DNA of 64,000 bases from Misgurnus anguillicaudatus (taxonomy: Eukaryota; Chordata; Actinopteri; Cypriniformes; Cobitidae). The notes below the pieces were generated by a model. It was not told the origin of the DNA. It saw nothing but the letters and a program-made list of their open reading frames with translations, and did no database searches. This document shows, one piece after another, positions 46,987 through 58,703 of this stretch (the first letter of the stretch is position 1; the number at the start of each line of letters is the position of its first letter). Position numbers and translations under genes: made by a program. The stretch is from positions 19,457,501-19,521,500 of the forward strand of contig NC_073342.2 of the NCBI RefSeq assembly GCF_027580225.2, read 5' to 3'.

Positions 46987-49390
46987 TCACGTAGATTCGA
47001 GAGGGTCCAACTGAAAGACGTTGTGGTTGGTCGGCGTGGTGAAGTACAGGGGCTGGGATGGAGCGGGCACGCGATTGTCGCACGGGCTTTTGAGCCCCAG
47101 CGTACGTTCAAAGTCTAGTAGCTGTCCCATGAAGTTGAAATTAGGGGAGATGTTCGACTTCTTCATCTTGACGATGTCGTAAGCGTCGTTCATGGACAGG
47201 TTGAGCTTCTGCATGAGGTAGGCAACCGTCACCGTTACCGAGCGGCTGATACCTGCGAGGCAGTGAACGAGAACGCCACACTTTTGTCCACGAGCTTCAT
47301 CTAAAAAAAGAGAGAAAAATAAGATTTTTTAAAGCATTTGCTACTCAATTCAGTGTATTAACCAGACTAGCGTGCATTTTCATGAATGCGTGATTATACA
47401 TTAGCTCTGGGGGCAGTGTGTCACAATTCATTACAGTCCCACCATTGACAAAAAAAAGGATCTCATTTAACAGGCTTTCTGGTGCATGACCGCGAACGGA
47501 GAGAAAACAACTGGTCCATTTTCTCAGGGAATGTGACATGGAAATGGGCTATTATGGTTAATCAAATGATCCTTCCGCTCACCAGGTTACTTGACAATGG
47601 CACCATTTGGGCGTGTAAATGTAGAAGTCAAGGCAGCACCCCGTCAAGGCTAACAGGATGTCAACACTACCCTCTAAATGGTCCTCATTGTGTGGCGAAA
47701 CATTGCTCTGTCCTAGATTACTTTCAATGCTGCTTCCTTCCTGTCGAGCTCAAATTACTGCCTCCCCCTCAGTCTCCCGTTTCATCATAAGCCTTTGTAG
47801 CACAATTGCACAACCCTAGGATATGTTACTATGCAAACAAAAAATACTGCACTGGCTATTTTTCTTATTTTTTTTTAGGTCCCATGCACCTCATTTTTGA
47901 TTCAAAATGGTGTTAAAAAGATTTAAACGTATGCATGATCCACATACATTTGTGTGTTGTTTACTGCGATGTTTGGGCTGCGAACACAATCTAACACTTG
48001 TATTTAATATTGCTTATTAACCACGGACTGAAATATGAAAAACTAATCCTTTACAAGCCCATTTCAGTGCAAACTGTGCCAAAAAAATAAAATAAATAAA
48101 TGAATTCTTACCAATGAAGCTGATGGCTTCTGGGAAAAACTGCGAGAGATTCTGGCTCCAGTGATCCGAGATGGGAATCTGTTTGTACTTGAACTCCCCG
48201 GCGTTCTCAAACATGTTGGGAAGATTGGGAGTCACGTTCAGGATGTACTTGATGCCAAATTCTTCCAGAATATCCAGGTTTGTGGAGTCCTTCGCACAGC
48301 CCAGATACAGATACGGCAGGATCTCCACAGGAAAAGAGGGCTGCGGGTTGGACAGAGGGCTTCCGTCCGAATCCGTAGCGCTGCTCGGATCTCGATCGAT
48401 GTCTGACTCGATGTCCGAGGAGTCGGAGCTGATCCGGAGCCCTCCGAGCCCGAGGACCTGGGAGGTCGGTGAACTGCTGCTGGAGGAGCCGTCCAGGTTT
48501 GTCTCGCAGAGGGTTGGATAATCGGTTTGAAATTTGCTGAAACCACCTGTGGGTTAAAAGAGAATATAGTTAAAAAATTTACCTTTACAATTATTATAAT
48601 ACAATGTAACAACCTGTAACAAATTTTTTATGGTGCACTGACCAACATTTGCATTACCACAGTTTTACTAAAAATATGGTATGCTTTAGTAAAATAAATC
48701 AAGGTTTTAATATTGTAAAAAAATATATTTTTAATGTATTGATTACTACAATTGTTTTAAAGTAAAACACTCACTATATAATTATTACATAAATATATTT
48801 TTGTGTATTGATTATCATAGCTAAACGGTGATCATAATAAATCTGTAGCTAGCTAACGTTACTATGGTTTTACTACAAACACTATAGTCAAGTTAAACCA
48901 TTGCTAATACATATAATGCTAAACTCACTATAGTGAAACAATGTGCATTTACCATGTTTACTCTAGTATTCAAATTTAAAACAAGCATACCCTCTAAATA
49001 GAAAGCCTTGTATCCTTCGTCCTTCATCCTCCTCAGCAGTAAACCCAACACCGATCCGCCGTCGATATTTTCATTCCACTCCCGGCTGTACTCGTCGTAC
49101 AACACGATCGTATCCGTCTTGCACCTCCGCGCGAACGTCTCCCTGTCCTCGCCGTTAGCGAGCAGTGACTTGACGGGTAAGTTGCCCTTCTTTAACCGCC
49201 GGAGCATGAGGCTCGGTATGGCCACGTTAATGGCCGTTTCGACGTGCGATGATTCATACATCTCCTGCGCTCGACAGTCCATAACCAGCAAACAGTCCTT
49301 GCGCGTCTGCAGTTGCTCCTTCAGCCATTCTACCGTCTTGCTTATAGCCATGACCGAATCAAACTGCACGGGTTTGAATTTGTCGAGCAT
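46987..49390 (-). CDS. dusp6: Dual-specificity phosphatase 6 (MKP-3), three coding exons
   Basis: It encodes a cytoplasmic MAP-kinase phosphatase that removes phosphate from the Thr and Tyr of the ERK1/2 activation loop, and is a feedback inhibitor of FGF/RAS/ERK signalling. Exons are 49390..48991, 48546..48112 and 47300..46987. Introns are GT-AG and both are phase 1. The total is 382 codons plus TGA, close to the 381 of the human protein. Residues 1-134 form the rhodanese/CH2 domain, with the basic kinase-interaction motif RRLKKGN at 64-70. A Ser-rich linker with the export-like VLGLGGLRI is at 164-172, followed by an acidic SDSSDIESD stretch and an SP site. The catalytic domain from about 206 has general acid Asp261 in ISDHWSQ and the signature HCLAGISRS, with Cys292 and Arg298. 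All key residues are intact. DUSP7 and DUSP9 are less likely because the LEGGFSKF and C-terminal [11 protein letters not shown] segments match DUSP6 best. ATG 49390 is chosen because it aligns with the family N-terminus. No other gene lies near it. Confidence 0.97.
47301..48111 (-). other. dusp6: dusp6 intron 2 (811 bp)
   Basis: The donor is GTAAG at 48111 and the acceptor is a T-rich tract ending in AG at 47302-47301. I see no nested exon or clear transposon. Confidence 0.9.
48547..48990 (-). other. dusp6: dusp6 intron 1 (444 bp)
   Basis: The donor is GTATGC at 48990 and the acceptor is CCCACAG at 48547. The interior (48630-48960) has worn 'tttactatag'-type MITE words. Confidence 0.9.
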
Positions 49391-49625
49391 TAGTGAAACA
49401 GCGTGCGACTGAAAATGCGGAGAAAACGCAGCGAGAACGCACTCAGGCCTGAAGCATCGAGGTGAGCTCGTACGAAACGATGCGAAAGTCTCTTTTGCTG
49501 CGTGTCGTTCGGCGACTGAAATCCTCGGGTTTTGGTTCGGGAGTCGACTCGCGCAGACTCGCTTCACTTCCACCTCATTCATGCAACGGCGCCGTGCGTT
49601 TATCAATGACTCACACTAGCCAGTG
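49391..49625 (-). other. dusp6: dusp6 5' untranslated region (inferred)
   Basis: It is placed between the initiator ATG and a start site about 27-30 bases after the TATA box. It is CpG-rich. The dusp6 reading frame stays open upstream to an in-frame TAG at 49619-49617 and includes an in-frame ATG at 49582-49580, so an N-terminal extension of 64 codons is formally possible. Confidence 0.55.
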
Positions 49626-49651
49626 AGCGCGCAACGGACGTTGTCTTGCAG

Positions 49652-49658
49652 TTATATA
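49652..49658 (-). promoter_or_regulatory. dusp6: TATA box of dusp6
   Basis: TATATAA on the minus strand lies about 260 bases before the ATG. It would place the start of transcription near 49622-49630. Confidence 0.7.
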
Positions 49659-49862
49659 ACCTCGCTGTTTTTAAAATCGATTTAAAAATCCAGTCGAATG
49701 TCGAGTTCACACAAGAAGCGCAAGTTTTTATTTCCTCTCGATGTTTATGCAAGGGTACACCGTGTTCTTTTCTCTCGTCGTCTGTGATGTGCTCTCTGTC
49801 TCGGCAAGCTCGTGAATGGATACAAGCGCGAGGCGTTTCAATGGATACGTTATGTCGGCCAG

Positions 49863-49887
49863 CCAATCAGGAGGCGATGGGCGGGCG
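49863..49887. promoter_or_regulatory. dusp6: CCAAT box and GC box upstream of dusp6
   Basis: AGCCAATCAGG (CCAAT at 49863-49867, an NF-Y-type site) and GGGCGGGCG (49879-49887, Sp1/KLF type) lie about 205-235 bases before the TATA box. GGAA/TTCC ETS-core words with an inverted GGAATTTCC are at 49964-49974. ETS control of dusp6 by FGF/ERK is known; that these sites are used is inference. Confidence 0.5.
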
Positions 49888-50285
49888 TCGCCGTGGAAAC
49901 GGGGCCGGATGGAACGGACTGTGTTGATGAATTGTTAATAAGTTTGTCATTCACAAAAACGGAAAGGAATTTCCGCTCCGGATCAGCGGAGTGCAAACAA
50001 ACAGTAGAGAGGAGCAGCACGGGGAGGAAGGAGGAGTGTGTGACTGTGTGTGTGTATTTCAAGGAGGCTCTGTGTACCTCATGCTCAGGTTACACACTTG
50101 AACCCACTTCAGCCGCATTTTTTAGTTTCGTTTCAATATTAAAGTATGTTTAGAGCAGTATCAATATAAGTCAGTATAAATAAATAAATAATAACAATAT
50201 ATTTAAAATGACATTTTACTCTCGAATTATTTAGGATTTATTTAATATTTAAAATAATATTGAATATTTAAAGGATACTATAACG
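49888..50285. other. dusp6 upstream flank
   Basis: CpG-rich to about 50000, then AT-rich. Overlapping plus-strand frames at 49646-50153 run through the promoter and have no domain. Confidence 0.4.
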
Positions 50286-50286
50286 A

Positions 50287-50465
50287 TTGTAAAAAAAAAT
50301 TAAATTACAGTATTACTGGGTATTACTGGCAACTAGCTGCCAGTAACTTACTGTAGATTGTACATTTATGTTATTTACTGGCAACAGTTTGTTCAAAGTT
50401 AAATGAACATGAAACATTTTCAGCTTTTATCTTCCACAGCAAGTTACCGGCATTTTTACAGTAAT
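50287..50465. repeat. ACTGTAAAAA MITE, 'ttactggcaactagctgcc' subfamily (copy 1)
   Basis: 'cagtattactgggtattact' and 'ggcaacagtttgttcaaagt' match 50822..51030 and 52306..52505. Confidence 0.65.
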
Positions 50466-50821
50466 TTATTGGCATTTTCATGACTTTTCTTTGATTATTT
50501 TGTTCTGCTAAACGATTGCCCTTTAATGGGAGGTGTGTCGCTCATTAAATGATCACCCCAATAAACACATAAACCGGCCCATCAAAATAGTTTAACACCA
50601 CATGTGAATTGCAGTCCCCCATGTGACCTCCTCACCTCCTACAGTAATTTCCTACTGTACTTAATGTCGTCTTGCATATCAACATACCATGTGTGCACGC
50701 TTTAAAAATAATCTTGCAAATCCCCAAACAGCTGCAATGAATTCTTCATTTTCGCCCACATTTACCCAGTTGTTTTTTGTCTAATATTTTACATTATATA
50801 CACCTGCTCTACATTTCAGAT
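50466..50821. other. Unique sequence upstream of dusp6
   Basis: No repeat or exon is recognised. It could hold regulatory DNA. Confidence 0.35.
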
Positions 50822-51031
50822 ACACAGTAAAAAAAATAGCTGTAATTATGTAGCTGGTTGCCAGTAACCTACTGTAGAAGACAAAGACTGAAAATGTCTA
50901 ATGCTCATCCAACTTTGAACAAACTGTTGCCAGTAAATAACATAAATATAAAATCTACAGTAAGTTACTGGAAGCTAGTTGCCAGTAATACCCAGTAATA
51001 CTGTAATTTCTACAGATTTTTTTACAGTGTA
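50822..51031. mobile_element. ACTGTAAAAA MITE, same subfamily (copy 2, full)
   Basis: The left end is acacagtaaaaaaaatagct and the right end is agatttttttacagtgt, inverted. The interior is palindromic about 'gttgccagtaa' words. A mariner-type TA target is likely. Confidence 0.7.
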
Positions 51032-51744
51032 TCAATTTAATTTAATTAAAATAAACAGAGCAACAGGGAAATGTTTCATAGATTTGGTCAAGTATGTGCA
51101 CTTACAAAAGTTGTTGTTTTAACTAGTTGCTTAAATGTCATCTGCATGGAGTATCCAATTATAGATATTATTTATTTTTCCTCAATCATATTTACAGTGA
51201 ATACATACAGTGATTGTATAAATAAAACCCACTAGATTAATATATTATAACATGCAATGAATTGAACTAACGTAACAATAATAGTGATAAAATGTGTTTG
51301 ATCAAATATATGTTTGAGTCAAAATGAATGTAGTAAGGCAACTTGATCAACATACAGTCATCTCGTCTCCCGTGTCATTTGGCACTGAAATGCCCTTTAA
51401 TTGCTCATCAATGTTCTCTCTCATCATTCACATGCACAACAATCACACAGGCCAAAGGTGTGTTCAGTTTCACCCCGTTTAGCATATGAAACCTAGCTCG
51501 GTACTAGATAATGGCCATTATCCTGTAGCTTGTAAAGATCCTCTTAGGGAGTCTGAGTTGTATTCTCATTGTAATCCACTTTGGGAACTGCTTTACAACC
51601 TATAGAGAAATCATCTGGATGTGCTTTTGTCTTTGATAGAAATGCTTTCTCTATATTAACCAGGATGGCAGTGTGTCAGTATCTGACAGGAATTAAGATG
51701 ATTGACTAGTCTGTTCTTAGAAGTATAAGAGTCTTGAAACAGAC
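51032..51744. other. Unique stretch with a 16-bp palindrome
   Basis: The segment from 51340 to 51740 has no repeat match that I recognise, and it is bracketed by MITEs. A perfect 16-bp palindrome, GATAATGGCCATTATC, is at 51507-51522. Homeobox-like TAAT words are frequent. It is a candidate distal element of dusp6. Confidence 0.35.
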
Positions 51745-51978
51745 ATTTCCACAATGTAAAAAAACTTTGTTGCACTTAAAGAATTTACAATTTATTTCAG
51801 CTTTCTTGACTAGTGGGGAGTTGCTATAAATTGTAAAAATTAAGTTAAATTAGCTTAAGTTACTTTATTTTTTTAACATTTATAGCACCTCCTCACTCAA
51901 GAAAGTTAAAATGATTTGTTATTTCTAGTTGATTAAACAAAAATGTAAGTGCAACAAGTCATTTTTACAGTGCACGAC
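51745..51978. repeat. ACTGTAAAAA MITE
   Basis: 'acaatgtaaaaaaactttgt' and 'aagtcatttttacagtg' are inverted. 'actagtggggagttgc' lies in the left half. Confidence 0.6.
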
Positions 51979-51989
51979 TTGGGCTCATA

Positions 51990-52166
51990 TACTGTAAAAA
52001 GTAAAAGTTGGATCAACTTAAAAAAAATACTTTAATGGTAACCCCGAAAAAATGTGAAGTTTTTTCTCACTTTGTGAAACAATGAAGTGAAATATGTTAA
52101 AATATTTTAGGTGTTACAAATTAAACTAGTTTTTTTAAGTAGAGAAGCTATCACTTTTTACAGTAT
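51990..52166. repeat. ACTGTAAAAA MITE
   Basis: 'atactgtaaaaagtaaaagt' and 'cactttttacagtat' are inverted termini. Confidence 0.6.
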
Positions 52167-52305
52167 GTTTGTAAATGCGCATTTTCTTACATATCTTTTG
52201 CAGAAAATGTTGCACTTTTTTAGACAAGAGTGAAGTTATGAATAAGAATTACATTGTACATATGTACAATATTGCCTCCTTGAGCATAGCACTGACTGCT
52301 CGACA

Positions 52306-52508
52306 CTGTAAAACATGTCTGAAGAAATTACAGTATTACTGGGTATTACTGGCAACTAGCTGCCAGTAACTTACTGTAGATTTTACATTTATGTTATTTA
52401 CTGGCAAGAGTTTGTTCAAAGTTAAATAAATAAAAAACATTTTCAGTTTTTATCTTCTACAGTAAGTTACTGGCAACCAGCTGCATAATTACAGCAAATT
52501 TACGTCTT
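52306..52508. repeat. ACTGTAAAAA MITE, 'ttactggcaactagctgcc' subfamily (copy 3)
   Basis: It matches 50287..50465 almost word for word ('ttactggcaactagctgcca', 'cagtaagttactggcaacca'). Confidence 0.65.
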
Positions 52509-54087
52509 TATCCAAAGCAACTTACAGTGCATGGTAAACATTTTATATCAGCATGTGTGTTCCCTGGGCTCGGACCCAAATCATGCTGCCTAAAAACATA
52601 TTTCATAGTCTCTGTGGCTTCGCTACTCACGCAAGACCCAACAAGAGATATGCACTGAGGCTATACAGTCAAAAGTTTGACCATCCTTCAAATAGACACA
52701 TGCGGGTCATCCGGCTCCAGCGAACTGATAACAGCTCAGACCTTGCTGATATTACCAGAGCACAGATGATATCTGGTGTGTCAAAAGCAAACACGGTACT
52801 GTGGTAAAAAGATACATATGCTTCGTACATATTTTCATTTACCCAAATCCATGCAACGGACCATTTAGAATCATGTACAAATATTCAGGTCCAACAAGTT
52901 AAAAAGTCAGTGTTTTATCCAAATACATTCAAATACGAGGACTTGACATCACACGGTTCTTTGGTGGGGACCACGTGACAACCCCCTGCCCGCGACAACC
53001 CCTCCCAGTTCCTGGGTGTTTTGTAAGTTTGGCTGCTCACCAGGCCCTCCAGTCAGTGAGGTTTAAACAATGGCGGCTCCGCTTTTATCTGTCAGATCCA
53101 TCGTGCGAGTCTCTGTCTTGCATCAGGCTCTTTGTTGACCCACCGACCACCAGCTTTCTTGTGCTACTTGGCTCTGGGGATGGGCGTCCTGCGGTGCTCA
53201 TGGGATAAAAGGTCAATTTGGTTGTACTGTGTATCACCAGGGTGTCTCTTTTCCTAAAGTAACCGCTGCCCCCACCTCCATTCCTATGATACACTGAAGC
53301 TTCCTGTTCACTTCCTTTTCTTATTATTGTACCTCTTTGTGTGAGAGTTTATACAGAGGTTTGTGTGTCTGAGCACATTTGCGAACAGCAAAAAGAGTTC
53401 AAAAATTAAATAAATACTGCATCTAAAAAAAGTTTGAACCGGGAATGATCATTCTCATTTTGAATACATTCATATGAATTATATAAAGTCGCGTGCATTT
53501 CTGGATCATCCAACTTAATACATTGTACAATTACAATTTATAATGCAAAACCAAATATTTTATATACACATCAAGTCTTTATTTCCATAACATTTGTTTT
53601 TATTCTTGGAGAAACAATAAATGGGTTTGCCTTAAGATAAGAGGAGGGACAAATTTAGTGGTGCACAACAACGCATCTCTTGATCAAAACAGGAAGCTAC
53701 GAGTTTCGCCGAAAACGGCAGTACACAAACAGCCGTGGCAGGCCCTTAAACATGGAAGTAAGGCGTAAAATTGTTCAGGTACAACCGAGACCCCATTGTC
53801 TTCAGTCATCAACAAACCATTACGTCACAGAACCGCATTTTAATGCCATCAATTTGTTTCACAGTAAATAATTCATGGGTCAAGCCTCATACATAAGGGC
53901 ACACAGCCATGTGACTGTAGATGTCCAGGACACATTATCGATCAGGATGCGCACAGCTATAAAACCATTATCACCCAATAGGGTGTGCATTTTCTGTCCG
54001 CAGTGAATCACAAAAGCCTACTGTGATGTCATAGTCAGGATCATTTTCACTATCTTACTTCTCATTAACACCCTTTAAGCCTTTATA
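52509..54087. other. Intergenic stretch, mostly unique
   Basis: A SINE-like 'tgtgttccctgggctcggac' is at 52555-52575. The 84-codon plus-strand frame at 52553..52807 overlaps it and shows no domain. No other feature is supported. Confidence 0.4.
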
Positions 54088-54757
54088 CAGGGGTTTTCAC
54101 ACTGTGGGTCGGGACCCACTTGGGGACCGCACAGTGGGATGAGGTGGGTCGTACAAAATCCAATTAATAGTCCAATTAATGACTAGCAATGACAATGATT
54201 TTGATGATATTCCATAAATATTTTTTGATATTTCAATTAAACGTACATTTCACAAGACTTTTTTAAGATGTCAAATAAATCTTTGGTGTCCCCAGAGTAC
54301 GTTTGTGAAGTTCTAGCTCAAAATATCATATAAATAATTTATTATAGCATGTTAAAATTGCCACTTTGTAGGTGTGAGCAAAAATGTGCCATTTTGGGGT
54401 GAGTCCTTTAAAATGCAAATGAGTTGGTTTTCCAGTAAATGGCAGTGCCAAATTTCAATTACCTAATTTTCCACATGCTTGCAGAGAATGGTTTACCAAA
54501 ACTAAGTTGTTGGGTTGATCTCTTTTACATTTTCTATGTTGATAGAAGCACTGGGGACCCAATTATAGCACCCAAACATGAAAAAAGTCACGTTTTCATG
54601 ATATGTCCCCTTTAATAAAATGACAAGGAAAATAATAAAACTACTCAATTATAAAAGATGTAAACTGTGTATTTTTCTCATATTTCCTTTAAAAATATGT
54701 TGGTGGATCCCGGGATAGATGACACATAGTTGAGTGGGTCGCAAATTGAAACCACTG
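54088..54757. mobile_element. hAT (Charlie-like) element, host of a TTAA insertion
   Basis: The left end is CAGGGGTTTTCACACTGTGG and the right end is GCAAATTGAAACCACTG. 'gggtcgggacccact' and 'gtgggtcgcaaat' are typical subterminal words. The flanking octamers no longer match well. Confidence 0.65.
54241..54611. mobile_element. TTAA-flanked element (family E, copy 2)
   Basis: It is flanked by TTAA at 54237-54240 and 54612-54615. It is the empty-form sibling of 37651..38626, sharing 'tcacaagacttttttaagat' and the right end catgatatgtcccct. Confidence 0.82.
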
Positions 54758-55049
54758 CTCTAGAACAGCAGCTCTCAATTTTGGTCTTTTCTATCCAACA
54801 TTCTCAAAACCGGAAATTACATCTGGATTAAGTGACATTAATGTTTCTAATGATTAAGTAACATCCTACATTTATTTAAAGTTTTTAGTAACAGTAAGAG
54901 AGGTAAAAATATAAGAAAACTTTAAGGCAGGCATATCTTTTCAAGTGGAAGTGATATAAATACCAAGAAATGTATTTCCTCATGGGTAAATTCTACTTAT
55001 TTACTTTCTCAGATGTTGTTATAGGTCATCAAATATACGAGTCACATAA
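54758..55049. other. AT-rich sequence, nothing recognised
   Basis: It separates the hAT element from a worn family E copy. Confidence 0.35.
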
Positions 55050-55059
55050 AAGTAAAAAT

Positions 55060-55612
55060 ATGATGCATGAAGCATGCATATTTCACCCACTTTTTTCAAG
55101 TTTAAGTGCTATAATTGGGTCCCCATTGATTGTATTGATTAAAAAATGTGTAAAAGATCAACCCAGTAACTAAGTTTTGGTAAACCATTTTTTGCAAGAC
55201 TGTTAACCCAGATACTGTCTTTACTTAAACAATCAAGTAAACATCACTTAATATTTTGTGTTTTGAACCCAAAGCTTAAAAAAGTTTAGATGATTTAACT
55301 TTTTAAGCTTACAAAATCCATTAAACTAAAACATTCAAGTAAAATGAACTTAAAATTATGAATTCATGTTGTGAGGGATACCCATAATTCTGTGCGCCTG
55401 AATTTTTTTGATAATTTTCTGCTTTTTCACGGAATAAAACTGATAAGAACTTGCACTACTCAAATATTTGTTAATTAAATGTCATATAGGTTCAAGCTCT
55501 TATATTATTGATGTTGTTTTGTTGTAAATTATAATTTTGTGAAGTCACCGTTCAGGTGATCAGATCACAAAAATGTATTTGACATCTTAAAAAAGGCTTG
55601 TGAAATGTCCCC
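55060..55612 (-). repeat. Family E element, degraded and interrupted, opposite orientation
   Basis: 'taattgggtccccattgatt' (55112) and 'gcttgtgaaatgtccccttaa' (about 55594) match the family in reverse. About 370 bp of unrelated AT-rich sequence separates the two parts. Confidence 0.55.
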
Positions 55613-55629
55613 TTAACTGCTGATAAGTA

Positions 55630-55890
55630 CACTCTCCGAAAAAAAGGTACAAGAAGGTACAAAAGTTGTCACTGGGGCGGTACCTATTGGTAACGCAAAG
55701 CTATAGTACACATTGGTACCTTTAGCCTGTAGTCTGTTTCTTTACATGTACCCAAACGTAAACGCACGGTCAAACGCAAAGCCTTGCAAAGTATAGTTTA
55801 TTTGACTTCGGCCTACATATCTGTACCAAACTGGTACATATTATGACAATTTTCAAAAATACCATCCCAGTGACAACTTTTGTGCAGTAC
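55630..55890. repeat. GGTACC-word palindromic MITE, interrupted
   Basis: 'gttgtcactggggcggtacc' on the left and 'ccatcccagtgacaactttt' on the right are inverted. An unrelated piece, about 55725-55815, sits between the arms. Confidence 0.6.
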
Positions 55891-56710
55891 ATGTTTTCCC
55901 ACGCATTTCGACATGATTTCCCATGCAGGAATTAAGAATCTAGAAATCCAAAAAATGCATTTAAAATTTGCTTTGACATAAACAGATTGAGAATGTCTCC
56001 TTCTCATTTAGTTTTTCCAACACGCGCCCTTCCTTCCACTGAGAGAGAGAGAGTTCTTATTTCAACACATTCTTGACGGATGACTTCGAGAGCTATTGAG
56101 AAAGACCCTTCTGCAAGGCATCATTCCAGACCCAGCTGTTTTCCTCAACCCCTTTAACAGAGGTCTTGCAGATCCAGAACTATGACAGGAATTTGTAAAC
56201 AGAGGCAGACGGAGGCCCCGGGGTATCCTGGGTAATAGCGGAGAGAGGGGCGGGTAATTGAGGGAGAACAGGATGAAGGTTATTATGTGTTTGTATGGTG
56301 ACTGAGGAGCTGATGGTGTGTAATTACAGTGTTGGCTGAGAGGGGAACACTTTATATCCTCTTGCAAGTCCTAGCAGCGACCTGTTAGTTTGTACTGAGG
56401 CGTAATGGAAAAGCAAATTGCGGGGCACATCCATTCGGTCTTTTAACTTGTACATCAGCACCTCAATGCTTTGTGTGGTAACTCCTGAATACGGCTCAAG
56501 TTATATAATGTGTATTGCTATATGCTAGTAGTGTGTTTGTATGACTTTGCATACTATGAGTACTCGGATGATGAATAAAGTAACACTGTATGCAGTCAAT
56601 GAGAGGAAGGGGCGGGGCTAAACAAATCAACAGCTGTAATAAATACAGTGATTTTAATATCCTTTAACCAAAAATAAATAAATAAATTCCATAATAAAGA
56701 TGACAGATCT
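55891..56710. other. Unique intergenic sequence
   Basis: 56040-56460 has no repeat match and balanced composition. The 101-codon minus-strand frame at 56062..56367 has no domain. Confidence 0.4.
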
Positions 56711-56864
56711 CTTAGAATTAGTGCTGGGAAAAGATTAATCGCGATTAATCGCATACAAAATAAAAGTGATTTTTAGGATAATATACAAGTGTGTGCTGTG
56801 TGTAATTATTATGTATATATAAATGCACACACATTCATGTAAATGTTTCTTAAATACATCCAAG

Positions 56865-56872
56865 TGTATATA

Positions 56873-56966
<94 letters not shown>
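56865..56966. repeat. (TA)n microsatellite
   Basis: It is an almost pure TA dinucleotide run in the core of the compound element. Confidence 0.9.
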
Positions 56967-56969
<3 letters not shown>

Positions 56970-57058
56970 TTTTTTTAATTTATATTTGTATATATTTATA
57001 TTGTATATAAATAATAATAATTATATATATATATATATGTATGTTATATTATATATAT

Positions 57059-58245
57059 TAGGGCTGTCAATAGATTAAAATATTTAATCGCAGTTAATCG
57101 CATGATTTCATGAGTTAACTCGCGATTAATCGCAAATTAATCGCACATTTTTATCTGTTCTAAATTTACCTAAATGTAACACTTTTTAAGTTTGTAATGC
57201 TCTAATCAGCATGGATTTGGATAATATATATGCTATATGCAAATATATGTCTACAACAGCCTGTTTACATTTTCAACAGAACCATCAGCCATAGTTTTAT
57301 AAATGTTTTTGCCTTTAGAAGACCTTGTTCTTTCTCCATTTCTGTTTGCTGCTGCATCATTTGTGACCTGTGCTGGCAAATTGAGTTGGGATGAGCAAAT
57401 TTTCAAAAATGTGTCATTTATATTTTAACATTCTCTATTAAAAAACTTCAGAAATTTACCTGTTAATGCAGAGCAAAAACAATATCAATATACATATATG
57501 TTTTTCTTTTATTGTTTAATTTTGACATTGAGACAGACCACTTTAAGACTGTAGGATAATGCAAGGGTTTAATATAAATGACACAACAGATACTTTTCCT
57601 TAACAGTTAACCAAACATTCACTTCAGATATAACAGATTATAGGTCATACCTGCGTGAATTCTTGTCAAAACAGATATTTTTAAACCTGTAATTTTGTGT
57701 TAGATATCTATATATATCAGGGTCACGCACTCGCGCATTTGTGTGCATGCGCTTCAGATGTCTGTGTCAGACATCGCTTTTGAGCCTTGTCACTCTTAAT
57801 AACTCTTTTAACATCAATCAGATCCCGAACTTTATCTCTCTTAATAATTATTTTAACATCAAGAACGTCCTGCGGTCTATTTTCTATAATTTCTGAATGC
57901 TTTTTAAAACGAAACTAAAAAGTGAAAGAAGACGCTTCTTTGCTTTATATGGATTTGGGACGGTACACCTCACAGAAAACGTGCAGATAAAGAAAACTGC
58001 ACGTGCAGAAAACGTGCATTTTAGATGTTTAAATACCATTTAGAGCATTGGATTCGCTAGATTCGAGAGCTTAATGTTCTTATTTTTATGAAAAGCTCCG
58101 ACTCATCTAGACAGCGCCAGTCACTTGCTGCGTCTCAATTCATCCAGCTGTGGGTCAAACAGAAATTGCGTGTTGCGTTAATAAAATTAGTGCCGTTAAA
58201 ATGAATTTGCGTTAACGCGTTATTAACGCGTTTATTTTGACAGCC

Positions 58246-58248
<3 letters not shown>
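57059..58248. mobile_element. hAT-type element with TAGGGCTGTCAA ends
   Basis: It starts TAGGGCTGTCAATAGATT and ends TTTATTTTGACAGCCCTA. ATATATAT flanks both sides, which fits an 8-bp duplication but is uninformative in a TA tract. 'gttaatcgcatgatttcatg' and 'gcgttaacgcgttattaacg' are typical subterminal words. About 1.0 kb of interior has no transposase that I can see. Confidence 0.75.
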
Positions 58249-58342
<94 letters not shown>

Positions 58343-58344
<2 letters not shown>

Positions 58345-58703
58345 ATGGGACATTGTTTTTTATAAAAAACGAACGGAACGAAGCGTCAATAAGAGCATGG
58401 TTGTGTGTAAGCTATGCAACAAGGAATTCACATATCACGCAGCACATCGAGCCTCAAGTATCATCTCAATGCAAAACATATAGCAGCTAGCGTGGACGTT
58501 AGCCCGACTCCGAGTACAACGACTTGGTTGAACAAAAATAAACAATATTTTGTTGCTTAAGCTTATGTATTCAGTCATTATTCATGGTATTCTAAAAATC
58601 CATGTGAAAAAATAACTTCTCAATGTTCTCAGGTCAAATATTTATATGTGAATAAAATGTGATTCATTTCGATTAGATTAATTTTTTTAATCGAGTCCCG
58701 GCC

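Noticed and set aside
49008..49412. A 134-codon plus-strand frame opposite dusp6 exon 1
   Set aside because: It is a shadow of the GC-rich coding exon on the other strand and has no independent features.
52553..52807. An 84-codon frame with basic composition as a possible exon
   Set aside because: It begins in a SINE-like segment, lacks any recognised domain, and no splice partner is visible nearby.
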